Source of the DNA: an uncultured Pelagibacteraceae bacterium
GTDB taxonomy: Bacteria > Pseudomonadota > Alphaproteobacteria > Pelagibacterales > Pelagibacteraceae
NCBI GenBank assembly: GCA_902555065.1
Contig: CACDQQ010000001.1
Span: 62,001-126,000, forward strand
Length of the DNA stretch: 64,000 bases
Reading direction: 5' to 3'
Shown here one piece after another: positions 19,647 to 29,171 of the stretch (within the stretch, counting starts at the first letter, position 1; every line of letters begins with the position of its first letter). The notes beneath the pieces are model-generated. The model searched no databases, was not told the DNA's origin, and worked only from the letters and a program-made list of their open reading frames with translations. The position numbers and the translations under genes are program-made.

Positions 19647-22600
19647 ATGAAATTTAAATTTTTTATATTCTTTTTTACAGTTTTTTTTAATATTTATAGT
19701 TCAAGTTATTCATCAAATTTTAATAATTTTTCTGAGCTGAGAGATTGTGTTGACACTTATTATAAATATGAAATGTTTCTAAACAATCTACAAAAATGTT
19801 TTGATAAAAAAAATATCAAAGTAGATAAAAAAGTTTACAGGATAATAGATAATAAAAATGGAATAATAGACGATATTGTTGACTTAAACATAGAAGCTTT
19901 TAATAAAAAAAAAGATTTAGGCGATATTTTAAATAATATTTTTTCTCCTGAATTTAAGAATAGAGCTGATGAAGATATATTTGAAAGACCAACAGCATTA
20001 TCTGAAAATTATCTCAAGAATTATAAAGAAAAAATTGAAGTAAAAAAAATTCAAAAAAATAAAATTGAATTAACAAATAATGATTTTGTAAAATTAAATA
20101 ATCATATAAGAAATAACCCAAAAGATATCTTTGCGCTAACGGAGGATATAAACAGTTTAGCTCTAGAAGGAAACTATATTTCAGAATTTAAACGGCAAGA
20201 AGCTTTGCTAAATCTTTATAATTCATTTGATCCTTTAGAACTAAATATTATTTTTAATTCAAATCCACCAGTGATGAATAATCCAGTTGCTTTAGTTGGG
20301 CTTGCTGGTGCTGTTGCTCTAGGTGCTGGTGGAGGTGGGGGTGGTGGAGGAAGTGGAGGATCTTCTGGTCCTGCTACTATTTCATACTCCAAATCATCAA
20401 GTAGTATTAGTGAATGTGGTACATCTATCACATTTACAGCAAATTTGACGAAAGCTCATACATCTAACGTTTCAATTACTTACAGTACAGGAGGAACAGC
20501 TACAGATGGTGTTGATTTTAATTTGTCTTCTACTACATCAACAATTGTAGCTGGCGGAACTTCTGCTTCAATAACTCTATCTCCAGTAAATGACTCGACG
20601 AATGAAACGTCTGAAACAGTTATTTTGACAGCAAGTACATCAGATGTGTCCTCAACTGGAAATACCAGTACTACTATAACTATACATGATTATGTATTAG
20701 CATGTAATTCAACTGCTTATTCTGAAGATACGACTGTCCAAAATACAATAAAAAATAGATCTGCTTGGCTAACAGTTGATCAATCAAGTAATAATGTACA
20801 TCCTTATGAATTATTTAATTTACATAAAGCTCATTCTTACAAAGATAGTGGAGGACAATATTTAACTGGAGAGGGTGAAACTATATTTATTATAGATGAT
20901 AAATTTACTCCTGCTCATGATACCTATGCTAATAAGACTGTTACAGTTATTGATGTAACAACACCAAGTAATAGTTCAACTAATCATGGAGATCATGTAG
21001 CTAGCATTGCTGCAGGTGATATCAATGGAACAACTCATGGAGTTGCCCCTGATTCAGATCTTGTACTTGCATCTTTTGATACAAGTTCTTATGCAAATTT
21101 GGCCACTGATTATGATACTGCGAGAACTAATCATGCACCTATAGTTGTTAATAATAGCTGGGGAATACAACAAAATTGTAGTGGAGGTTCATGCACAAGT
21201 GCATTAACATTTGACGAAGTTAAAACGGCCGCAACTAATAATGGGGTTACTATTAGAGAGCAGTTAGCAAATAACTGGGGAGGTTCAGCGGCTGTATCAA
21301 GTTACATTACAGCAATGGATAATTTTCAAAATAATGGAGTAATTGTCTGGGCAAGTTCTAATTATGTAAATGATAGTGATGTTGGTTTAGAAGGAGGATT
21401 GCCTGCTTATTTTGATGGGGTGCAAGACTCAGTTGATTTATCTGATGCTTGGTTGTCAGTTATGTGGGCAGAATTCACTGGTACATCCTTAACTGGAGCT
21501 ACAGAGTCTGATTTTAATAGATTAGGTAATCCTTGTGGAAACGCCAAAGAATGGTGTTTAGTAGTTGATGACCAAGAAATAGGAGCAGCTGGATACGTTG
21601 ACACTGGAGGAACAAGTCAATGGATGGTTAATGGTGGATCTTCTATGGGCGCTCCCCAAGTTTCAGGAATGATAGCTTTACTTGGTCAAGCTTTTCCAAA
21701 TCACACTCCAGAACAACTAACTGATAGATTATTAGCATCTGCAAACAATGCTTGGTTTACACCTTCAGGAAATACAACATTTACTACTCATGGAGCATCT
21801 ATTAAACACGGTTATAATGATACATGGGGTCATGGCGTTCCCGATCTCTCCGCAGCCTTGTCACCAATAACCACTAGTAAAAATCCTTTGTCATTTGGTG
21901 GTGGAGGCGGATCTGGAGGTGGAGGATCAGGAGGAGGTGGCGGTTCTGGTAATGCTATGCCTTTTTCAGCAATGAAGAAATATCCAGTTTCACAAACATC
22001 GTTTACATCATCTATCTCACTGGGGAATGCAATTTCTAATGGACTAAAAAATAAATATACCTACGCTTACGATGCTCTTCATGGTGGTTTCAAAATATAT
22101 TTATCAGATTTTATAAACGAAGAAAATTTAGAAAACCAAAAAATAGAAATTAACTTAAATAATGAAATTGAAAAATTGACTAATTTTGACACTTTAAACA
22201 AAGTGGACAAAAATATTTTAAAAGGAGAATTATTTAACTTTAAAGATGAATTTAATTATGGATCAAGCATCACATTAGATAATCCAAATTTAGCTATTCA
22301 AAATACTATTCCAAAAAATAATTTTTATACAAACCCATTTCTATCAGAAAATAATGGACTAGGTTTAAATCAGAAACTTTATATTTCAGGAAATGATTTA
22401 TTTTTAAGTTACAATAATTCAAAATTAAATCCTTTAACAAATATAAATCATGATATCATATTACCAATAGAGACATTTGCAGCATCATTAAATTTAAACA
22501 ATAATGTATTTGAAAAATTTTCACTCACAACTGGTATATTAAAAGAAAAAGAGAGTTTTCTACTCTCTAAGTCTAGTGGTGCTTTTGGATTTGAAAATGA

Positions 22601-23072
22601 GAATGTTACAAACTTTTATGGAATAAATTTAATAAAAAATTTTAATAAAATCGGTAATTTATCATTTAGTAATACATTTGGTTTTTCAAATTTTAAAAAT
22701 AATAATAACAATTTTATTCTAGGATCTACAAATGTAATGAGTACAAGTTTTGAAATTGACTATGAAGTAAATAATATTTATGGAAATGATAAGTTTAACT
22801 TAACATTTTCCCAGCCAAATAGAGTTGAAAAAGGAGAGATGAATTTAAGATTAATTGGTCTATCCGATAAGAATGGAATAATACCATTTAAAGACCATAA
22901 AATTAATTTAAGTCCTTCGGGAAGACAAAAAGATGTAACTTTAAGTTATAAAAAATCTATAAATAAAAATATTAAATTAGGATTAAAGGCTGTGATTACC
23001 GATGATATTGGACATATTAAAAATAGAGATTTAAATACTGATATTCTTTTAACTGGGTCAGCAAGTTTTTAA
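19647..23072 (+). CDS. S8 subtilisin-like serine protease with Calx-beta domain, Gly-rich linkers and probable C-terminal autotransporter-like region
   Basis: Signal peptide; IFIIDDKF (Asp), NHGDHVASIAAG (His), GGSSMGAPQVSG (Ser) triad blocks; Calx-beta-like SITYSTGGTATDGVDF; C-term beta-rich ending SASF. Confidence 0.8.
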   Translation: MKFKFFIFFFTVFFNIYSSSYSSNFNNFSELRDCVDTYYKYEMFLNNLQKCFDKKNIKVDKKVYRIIDNKNGIIDDIVDLNIEAFNKKKDLGDILNNIFSPEFKNRADEDIFERPTALSENYLKNYKEKIEVKKIQKNKIELTNNDFVKLNNHIRNNPKDIFALTEDINSLALEGNYISEFKRQEALLNLYNSFDPLELNIIFNSNPPVMNNPVALVGLAGAVALGAGGGGGGGGSGGSSGPATISYSKSSSSISECGTSITFTANLTKAHTSNVSITYSTGGTATDGVDFNLSSTTSTIVAGGTSASITLSPVNDSTNETSETVILTASTSDVSSTGNTSTTITIHDYVLACNSTAYSEDTTVQNTIKNRSAWLTVDQSSNNVHPYELFNLHKAHSYKDSGGQYLTGEGETIFIIDDKFTPAHDTYANKTVTVIDVTTPSNSSTNHGDHVASIAAGDINGTTHGVAPDSDLVLASFDTSSYANLATDYDTARTNHAPIVVNNSWGIQQNCSGGSCTSALTFDEVKTAATNNGVTIREQLANNWGGSAAVSSYITAMDNFQNNGVIVWASSNYVNDSDVGLEGGLPAYFDGVQDSVDLSDAWLSVMWAEFTGTSLTGATESDFNRLGNPCGNAKEWCLVVDDQEIGAAGYVDTGGTSQWMVNGGSSMGAPQVSGMIALLGQAFPNHTPEQLTDRLLASANNAWFTPSGNTTFTTHGASIKHGYNDTWGHGVPDLSAALSPITTSKNPLSFGGGGGSGGGGSGGGGGSGNAMPFSAMKKYPVSQTSFTSSISLGNAISNGLKNKYTYAYDALHGGFKIYLSDFINEENLENQKIEINLNNEIEKLTNFDTLNKVDKNILKGELFNFKDEFNYGSSITLDNPNLAIQNTIPKNNFYTNPFLSENNGLGLNQKLYISGNDLFLSYNNSKLNPLTNINHDIILPIETFAASLNLNNNVFEKFSLTTGILKEKESFLLSKSSGAFGFENENVTNFYGINLIKNFNKIGNLSFSNTFGFSNFKNNNNNFILGSTNVMSTSFEIDYEVNNIYGNDKFNLTFSQPNRVEKGEMNLRLIGLSDKNGIIPFKDHKINLSPSGRQKDVTLSYKKSINKNIKLGLKAVITDDIGHIKNRDLNTDILLTGSASF

Positions 23073-23109
23073 AAAATATATTTTTGTTAATAAATTATTA
23101 ATATTACGC

Positions 23110-23196
23110 GGTAAAATTGATAATTTTCCCATTGAAAAATTAAATTAATAAGATTTAATTTTAAAAATATAAATTCTTAACAATTAAAGGGAAAAT
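23110..23196 (+). promoter_or_regulatory. Candidate structured 5' leader with possible Shine-Dalgarno sequestration
   Basis: GGTAAAATT-GAT-AATTTTCC hairpin; AAAATTAAAT-N7-ATTTAATTTT hairpin; ATTTTCCC (23123-23130) perfectly complementary to GGGAAAAT (23189-23196) at the SD/start. Confidence 0.35.
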
Positions 23197-24387
23197 ATGA
23201 AAAAATTACTAATAGGTATATTCGTGTTTATCTTAAGCTTTACTTCAAAAGCTTTTTCAGATGGGCATGGAATTAAAATGGGTGTTATTTTAGGATTTAC
23301 TGGTCCAATTGAAACCCTAACACCTGCAATGGCAGCTTCTGCTGAACTTGCTTTTAAAGAAGCTTCAGACTCTGGCTCATTATTAGGTGGAAAAAAAATA
23401 TCTGTAGAAAGAGCTGACTCAACTTGTGTCGACTCTGCTGCTGCTACAACTGCTGCTGAAGGTTTAGTTTCAGGTGGTGTTGTTGCTATTATGGGTGCTG
23501 ATTGTTCTGGTGTTACAGGTGCAATAGCAACTAATGTTGCTGTGCCAAATGGTGTTGTTATGATTTCACCATCAGCTACATCTCCAGGATTAACTGATCT
23601 TAATGATAATGGTTATTTCTTCAGAACTGCTCCATCAGATGCTAGAGGAGGACAAGTCTTAGCCGATATTACAAAGGACAGAAAAGTTAAATCATTAGCT
23701 GTAACTCATACTAACAATGACTACGGAAAAGGTTTAGCTGATGTTTATGTAGCTGCAGTTAAAGCTCATGGTATTAAAGTAACAGCTGTTACAGCACACG
23801 AAGAAGGTAAAGGTGACTATGGTGCAGAAGTAGCGACACTTGCAGCAGCAGGTGGAGATGCTCTTGCTGTTTTAGGTTACTTAGATCAAGCTGGTGGTAG
23901 CATTATTCAAGGATCATTAGACTCTGGATCATTTGATACTTTTGTTCTTTCAGATGGAATGATTGGTGACTCTCTTACTGACAGATTTGGAAAAGATTTA
24001 AATAAATCATTTGGATCTTTACCAGGATCAATGGGTAAAGGTGCTGGTATATTTAAAGAAGTTGCTAGTGCTGGTGGTATTGACTCATCAGGTCCTTACA
24101 CAGGTGAAAGTTATGATGCAGCAGCCTTGATCACACTTGCAATGCAAGCTGGTGGAAAAGCTGACAGAATGACTGTTCAAGAAAATGTAATGTCAGTAGC
24201 CAATGCTCCTGGAACAAAAATTTATCCAGGCGAATTAAAAAAAGCACTTGATTTATTAGCTCAGGGAAAGGCAGTAAATTATGAAGGTGCTACAGCTGTT
24301 GAATTTACAGATGTCGGTGAAGCTTTTGGATCTTTTATTGAAAAAGAAATAAAAGGTGGAAAGTTTAAAGACAAAAAGCAAAGATAA
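23197..24387 (+). CDS. Branched-chain-amino-acid-type ABC transporter substrate-binding protein
   Basis: Signal peptide; GVILGFTGPIETLTPAMAASAELAFKEA; Peripla_BP_6-like pattern. Confidence 0.87.
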   Translation: MKKLLIGIFVFILSFTSKAFSDGHGIKMGVILGFTGPIETLTPAMAASAELAFKEASDSGSLLGGKKISVERADSTCVDSAAATTAAEGLVSGGVVAIMGADCSGVTGAIATNVAVPNGVVMISPSATSPGLTDLNDNGYFFRTAPSDARGGQVLADITKDRKVKSLAVTHTNNDYGKGLADVYVAAVKAHGIKVTAVTAHEEGKGDYGAEVATLAAAGGDALAVLGYLDQAGGSIIQGSLDSGSFDTFVLSDGMIGDSLTDRFGKDLNKSFGSLPGSMGKGAGIFKEVASAGGIDSSGPYTGESYDAAALITLAMQAGGKADRMTVQENVMSVANAPGTKIYPGELKKALDLLAQGKAVNYEGATAVEFTDVGEAFGSFIEKEIKGGKFKDKKQR

Positions 24388-24396
24388 TTAGAAATT

Positions 24397-24424
24397 AAAA
24401 CCCCAGTTTCTTAACTGGGGTTTT
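24397..24424 (+). terminator. Rho-independent terminator (symmetrical, potentially bidirectional)
   Basis: AAAACCCCAGTT-TCTT-AACTGGGGTTTT. Confidence 0.85.
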
Positions 24425-24490
24425 AAAATAAATATTTATCAGATAAATAAAATATTAAACCTAAAACAATACCTAATAAAATATAATACA

Positions 24491-25861
24491 TTATTGTTTA
24501 ATAATTTTTTCTGGAATAATTCCCTGTGGTCTATAACGCATTATTAAAAGTAAACCAATTCCAATAACTAAGAATCTAAAATATGGAGCACTTTCAATTA
24601 AGTGAACTCTTACTGCATTAGTTTCTGGAAGATGAGATGTAAACAAATTAATTAAAAATAATGCAATTGGAGCTGCTTCAACCCATAAAAACCAAACTAC
24701 AAATCCCCCCAATATTGCTCCAAAATTATTTCCTGTTCCACCAACTATGACCATGACCCAAATTACAAAAGTATATCTCATTGGTCTGTAGCTACCTGGT
24801 GTAAACAAACCATCGTTTGTAACCATCATAGCTCCAGCTAAACCAACAATAGCCGATCCTAAAATAAAAATAAGAAGATGCTCTTTAACAATATTTTTAC
24901 CCATTGCACTTGCTGCCTCTTCATTATCTCTTATAGCTCTCATTTTTCTTCCCCAAGGTGAATAAAGAGCCTTCTGTGTCACAATTAACAAAATTATAAC
25001 AACAGTAAGAAATAAACCTGTAAAACACAATTTTACATAAACCGAAGAGGCATCAATAACCATTTGATTTAAAGCTTCTTGCTTATCAGAAATTGATTTA
25101 ATTAAATTTAATTTTGATGAATTAATTTTTGCAACTAAGTCTATAAACCAATCTGAAGTTTGTAGATCAATTTCGTATGGCGCTGGTCTTTTTAATCCTA
25201 TTACATTTTTTACACCTCTTGCCAACCATTCCTCATGTTTAATAATCGAAACGATAATTTCTGCTATTAATAATGTTGCAATAGCTAAATAATCTGCACG
25301 AAGACCTAAGGCGATCTTTCCTATGACAAATGCTAAACTACCAGCCAATAGTGCGCCAAAAATCCAAGAGAATAAAACGGGTAATCCCATTCCACCAAGA
25401 AATCCTGTCTTTGCTGGATCAACTGACTCGATCGCCTCTATTCCTGGTGTAGCAGTTACTCTTAGTAAAATTATGCCACCTAAAATTACAGATGCTACTG
25501 AGTAATTTCTTAATTTAGATTTATTAAATCTATTTAGTATAAATTTTACTACAAAGATGATTGCAACAATTATCCATATACAAGCTAAAATATTTAAACC
25601 TCCAACCTGCCAAGCTTTTTTGACTGGTTCAACCGAAACTAAGACTACAGCTAATCCTCCTAATGCCGTGTATCCCATTATACCAAAATTAATCAATCCA
25701 GCATAACCCCATTGTATATTTGCACCAATTGTCATAACTGCAGAAATTAAACAATAATTTAAAATAGTTAATGCAATAGACCAGGATTGAAATACCCCTA
25801 CCAAAATTATTAAAAATATCATGATTGAATATGCGGCGATGACATTTTTATAATTCTTCAT
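24491..25861 (-). CDS. livM: Branched-chain amino acid ABC transporter permease (LivM-like)
   Basis: NIQWGYAGLINFGIMGYTALGG, GRKMRAIRDNEEAASAMG EAA-like loop, GGTGNNFGAILGG. Confidence 0.85.
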   Translation of the reverse strand: MKNYKNVIAAYSIMIFLIILVGVFQSWSIALTILNYCLISAVMTIGANIQWGYAGLINFGIMGYTALGGLAVVLVSVEPVKKAWQVGGLNILACIWIIVAIIFVVKFILNRFNKSKLRNYSVASVILGGIILLRVTATPGIEAIESVDPAKTGFLGGMGLPVLFSWIFGALLAGSLAFVIGKIALGLRADYLAIATLLIAEIIVSIIKHEEWLARGVKNVIGLKRPAPYEIDLQTSDWFIDLVAKINSSKLNLIKSISDKQEALNQMVIDASSVYVKLCFTGLFLTVVIILLIVTQKALYSPWGRKMRAIRDNEEAASAMGKNIVKEHLLIFILGSAIVGLAGAMMVTNDGLFTPGSYRPMRYTFVIWVMVIVGGTGNNFGAILGGFVVWFLWVEAAPIALFLINLFTSHLPETNAVRVHLIESAPYFRFLVIGIGLLLIMRYRPQGIIPEKIIKQ

Positions 25862-26868
25862 ATGACTTTTCCTTTAAAGATACCTGACGGTCTTATTAAT
25901 AAAACAATTACTAAAATTGAAAACGACACAGCAAACTTGTAATCTGTCGATAATAGCTGGAGTAAAGAGTCTGGCTCTAGATGTTCAGGTAATAGATATG
26001 AAATAAATCTTTTGTACGCGTAAGTTACAAATATTTCTGCAAAAGCTATAACATATCCACCCAAGAAAGCTCCAAATGGATTTCCGATTCCTCCAACAAT
26101 TGCTGCAGCGAATATTGGAAGCATATTATTAAAATAAACAAAAGGTCTATAACTTTTATCTAAACCGTATAATACTCCACCAATAGTAGCCAAGATTCCT
26201 GCAATGACCCATGTTATCAAAACAACTCGCTTGGGATCTATACCAGACAATAAAGCCAAATCTTCATTGTCTGAATAAGCTCTCATACTTGTTCCTGTTT
26301 TTGTTCTATTTAAAAACCAAAACATTATTGAAACAACAATTAAAGTTACAACAATTGTTATTGCTTGTGTTGATTTTAAAGTTATACCTTCTGCAAGGCC
26401 TGTCATTTCTTTAAATTCTTTTGCTTTAAATATGAATTTTTCACCATCTAAAAACCTTCTATCAGATGGTCCAATGATTATTCTAATTAAGGCTTGAGTG
26501 ACAAACATTACCCCTACGCTGACCATTGCAAACTGGACTGGAGGACTTTTTTTTATCCTGTAATAACTGAAAACAAATTTGTCTATGATTAACATATATA
26601 AAATCATCATTAGTATGGCGAAAGGAATTGTCAAAAGTGCTGTTGGTAAAACACCTAATCCAAAACCTAAAGACTGAAAATAATATGTTAGAATAACAGC
26701 AAACATTGTTCCAAAAGACATCATGTCTCCAGTTGCAAAATTAGCAAATCTTAAAACTGCGTAAATTAAAGTGACAAAAATAGCACCTAAAGCTAACTGT
26801 GAACCATAAGCTAACGCTGGTATTACTGTGAAATTAAGAAGTACAATTATTGCATTTAAGAAATCCAT
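25858..26868 (-). CDS. livH: Branched-chain amino acid ABC transporter permease (LivH-like)
   Basis: GAIFVTLIYAVLRFANFATGDMMSFG, GIGNPFGAFLGGYVIAFAE. Confidence 0.87.
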   Translation of the reverse strand: MDFLNAIIVLLNFTVIPALAYGSQLALGAIFVTLIYAVLRFANFATGDMMSFGTMFAVILTYYFQSLGFGLGVLPTALLTIPFAILMMILYMLIIDKFVFSYYRIKKSPPVQFAMVSVGVMFVTQALIRIIIGPSDRRFLDGEKFIFKAKEFKEMTGLAEGITLKSTQAITIVVTLIVVSIMFWFLNRTKTGTSMRAYSDNEDLALLSGIDPKRVVLITWVIAGILATIGGVLYGLDKSYRPFVYFNNMLPIFAAAIVGGIGNPFGAFLGGYVIAFAEIFVTYAYKRFISYLLPEHLEPDSLLQLLSTDYKFAVSFSILVIVLLIRPSGIFKGKVI

Positions 26869-27575
26869 TATGCTCCCAAAAAAGATCTACGAACCTCGGG
26901 ATCCTCAAGTAAATCGTTACCAGATCCCTCAAATTTATTTTGACCAGTTACCAATACATAGCCTCGATCTGAAATACTTAATGCTTGCTTTGCGTTTTGC
27001 TCAACCATAATAACGGCAACATTTGTTTTTTTAACTTTGATTATATGTTCAAATAATTCATCCATTACAATTGGAGAAACTCCAGCAGTGGGCTCATCTA
27101 ACATAAGAACTGATGGATCACTCATTAAAGCTCTTCCAAGAGCAACTTGCTGTCTTTGACCACCAGATAATTGGCCAACGATTTGAGATTTTTTTTCACT
27201 TAAGATTGGAAATAAACTATAAATACTCTCAATTTTATTTTCTAAATTCCCTTCTGTTAAAAAGCCACCGATCTCTAAATTTTCTCTTACAGTTAATTCT
27301 GCAAATACATTTCTTGTTTGTGGAACAAATGAAATGCCCTTTTTTACACGATCTTGAGGATTAATATTTGAAATATCTTCACCATTTAAATTTACAGAGC
27401 CTGATTTTAATTTTAATAATCCGAGCATCGCTTTCATGGCTGTTGATTTACCAGCTCCATTTGGACCTAGAATAGCAACTATCTCTCCCCTATTGGCAGT
27501 TATGGAACACGAACTAATAATATCAGGGCCATCCCCATAACCTGCAGTCATTTTTGCTCCTTCAAAGTATGCCAT
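26868..27575 (-). CDS. livF: Branched-chain amino acid ABC transporter ATP-binding protein (LivF-like)
   Basis: GPNGAGKST Walker A, LSGGQRQQVALGRAL, VLMLDEPTAGVSP. Confidence 0.9.
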   Translation of the reverse strand: MAYFEGAKMTAGYGDGPDIISSCSITANRGEIVAILGPNGAGKSTAMKAMLGLLKLKSGSVNLNGEDISNINPQDRVKKGISFVPQTRNVFAELTVRENLEIGGFLTEGNLENKIESIYSLFPILSEKKSQIVGQLSGGQRQQVALGRALMSDPSVLMLDEPTAGVSPIVMDELFEHIIKVKKTNVAVIMVEQNAKQALSISDRGYVLVTGQNKFEGSGNDLLEDPEVRRSFLGA

Positions 27576-28363
27576 TAATTTTCTTTTTTTGTTAAGTTTG
27601 ACTTTCCTAAATAACTCTCAATAACTTTTTCGTTTTTTTTCACTTCTTCAGATGTTCCTTCAAATAAAACTGAACCATCTGCCATTACTATTACTGGATC
27701 ACACATTCTGCTTATAAAATCCATATCATGCTCTATCATACAAAAAGTGTAATTTTTTTCTTTATTCAATTTTAATATTGCAGTTCCTAGATCTTTTAAA
27801 AGTGTTCGATTAACTCCTGCTCCTACTTCATCAAGTAAAACCAATTTTGCATCAACCATCATAGTTCGTCCAAGTTCTAGTAACTTTTTTTGTCCTCCTG
27901 AAAGGTTCCTTGCCCTTTCATTAGCTAAATGTGTTAAATTAAGAAAATCTACAACCTCATAAGCTTTTTCTCTAATAACTTTTTCCTCTTTTTTAACTAG
28001 TCTAGGTTTAATAAGCGCATTTAATAAATTTTCTCCACTTTGATTTGATGGCACCATCATTAAGTTTTCTAAAACTGTTAAGTTTGAAAATTCATGTGCA
28101 ATCTGAAAGGTTCTTAATAATCCTTTACCAAATAACTCATATGATGGTACATCGGTAATATTTTCATCATTAAATATTACCTCTCCATCATTAGATTTTA
28201 AATTTCCAGCTATTAAATTAAATAATGTTGTTTTTCCTGAACCGTTTGGGCCAATTATTCCAGTTATTGAACCCGATCTAATATTTAATGAGCAATTTGA
28301 TACTGCTGCTAGTCCTCCAAATAACTTTGTAAGATTATTTACCTGTAAGATATTGTCTGACAT
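27575..28363 (-). CDS. livG: Branched-chain amino acid ABC transporter ATP-binding protein (LivG-like)
   Basis: GPNGSGKTTLFNLI, LSGGQKKLLELGR, Walker B LVLLDEVGAG. Confidence 0.9.
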   Translation of the reverse strand: MSDNILQVNNLTKLFGGLAAVSNCSLNIRSGSITGIIGPNGSGKTTLFNLIAGNLKSNDGEVIFNDENITDVPSYELFGKGLLRTFQIAHEFSNLTVLENLMMVPSNQSGENLLNALIKPRLVKKEEKVIREKAYEVVDFLNLTHLANERARNLSGGQKKLLELGRTMMVDAKLVLLDEVGAGVNRTLLKDLGTAILKLNKEKNYTFCMIEHDMDFISRMCDPVIVMADGSVLFEGTSEEVKKNEKVIESYLGKSNLTKKEN

Positions 28364-28364
28364 T

Positions 28365-29138
28365 TTACTTACTTTTTTTTAATCTATTCAAGACGCTATC
28401 TGCTGTTTTATTCAGAGATTTATAAAATCCAAGTTTTCTTAATTCTTTTACAGCTTGTTCATTTAAACCCTTTGGTGTTTGAGAATTTTTAACAAGAACT
28501 TTTAAATCTTTATTTGAATTAATTCTTGCATCCTCAGATAAAGCAACAAATAACGAAGTAATATACTTTTGAGAGTCACTTCTATTAATTCCTTTTTTTA
28601 CTAACCATTCACTTAGAGTTTGTAATAATTCATAAAATGGTGCCATCATTGATGAAGTTGACCAGAAATTTAGTGATAGGTTTTCATTTTTTATTTCAAC
28701 AGATGTACCAAGCTTATTAAAAAAATTTCCAACTTGTTTATCTGGTGGAAAAATTGGTACTGGTCCTTTTCTGAGAGAAATTGGAGGCAAAGGAATTGCT
28801 CTAATTATCTTAGTTTTGACTTTAATATATTTTTTTAATTCAGTCATTTTTATGGTTGATATAAAGCTCACTATTGTTTGACCTTTTTTAAATTTTAGTT
28901 TTGGAAGAATAATTTTTCCAGTCGTTGGTGTTACTGCTAAAAAAACCCAGTTTGATTGATTTATAATATCCTGATTATCAGCAGATATTTTTATCTTTTT
29001 ACTTTTTCTTTTAAGTTCACTTGAAATTTTTGAATTTCTCTTTGAAACAATTATTTTATTAATTTTTAATTTTGATTGCAGTATTCCGTTGATTACTGAT
29101 TTTGAGATATGTCCTGTACCAATAAATCCGATTTTCAT
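28365..29138 (-). CDS. Pyrroline-5-carboxylate reductase-like NAD(P)-binding protein
   Basis: KIGFIGTGHISKSVINGIL Rossmann start; ProC-like AIPLPPISLRKGP. Confidence 0.75.
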   Translation of the reverse strand: MKIGFIGTGHISKSVINGILQSKLKINKIIVSKRNSKISSELKRKSKKIKISADNQDIINQSNWVFLAVTPTTGKIILPKLKFKKGQTIVSFISTIKMTELKKYIKVKTKIIRAIPLPPISLRKGPVPIFPPDKQVGNFFNKLGTSVEIKNENLSLNFWSTSSMMAPFYELLQTLSEWLVKKGINRSDSQKYITSLFVALSEDARINSNKDLKVLVKNSQTPKGLNEQAVKELRKLGFYKSLNKTADSVLNRLKKSK

Positions 29139-29171
29139 GATAAACTATTTGATTATTATCACTAAAATTAA

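Noticed and set aside
21898-21954. (GGGGS)n-like coding sequence resembling an engineered linker or vector contamination
   Set aside because: Codon usage is mixed and AT-compatible, it lies in a long native ORF with another Gly-rich tract upstream, and flanking domains are coherent. A natural linker is the simplest reading.
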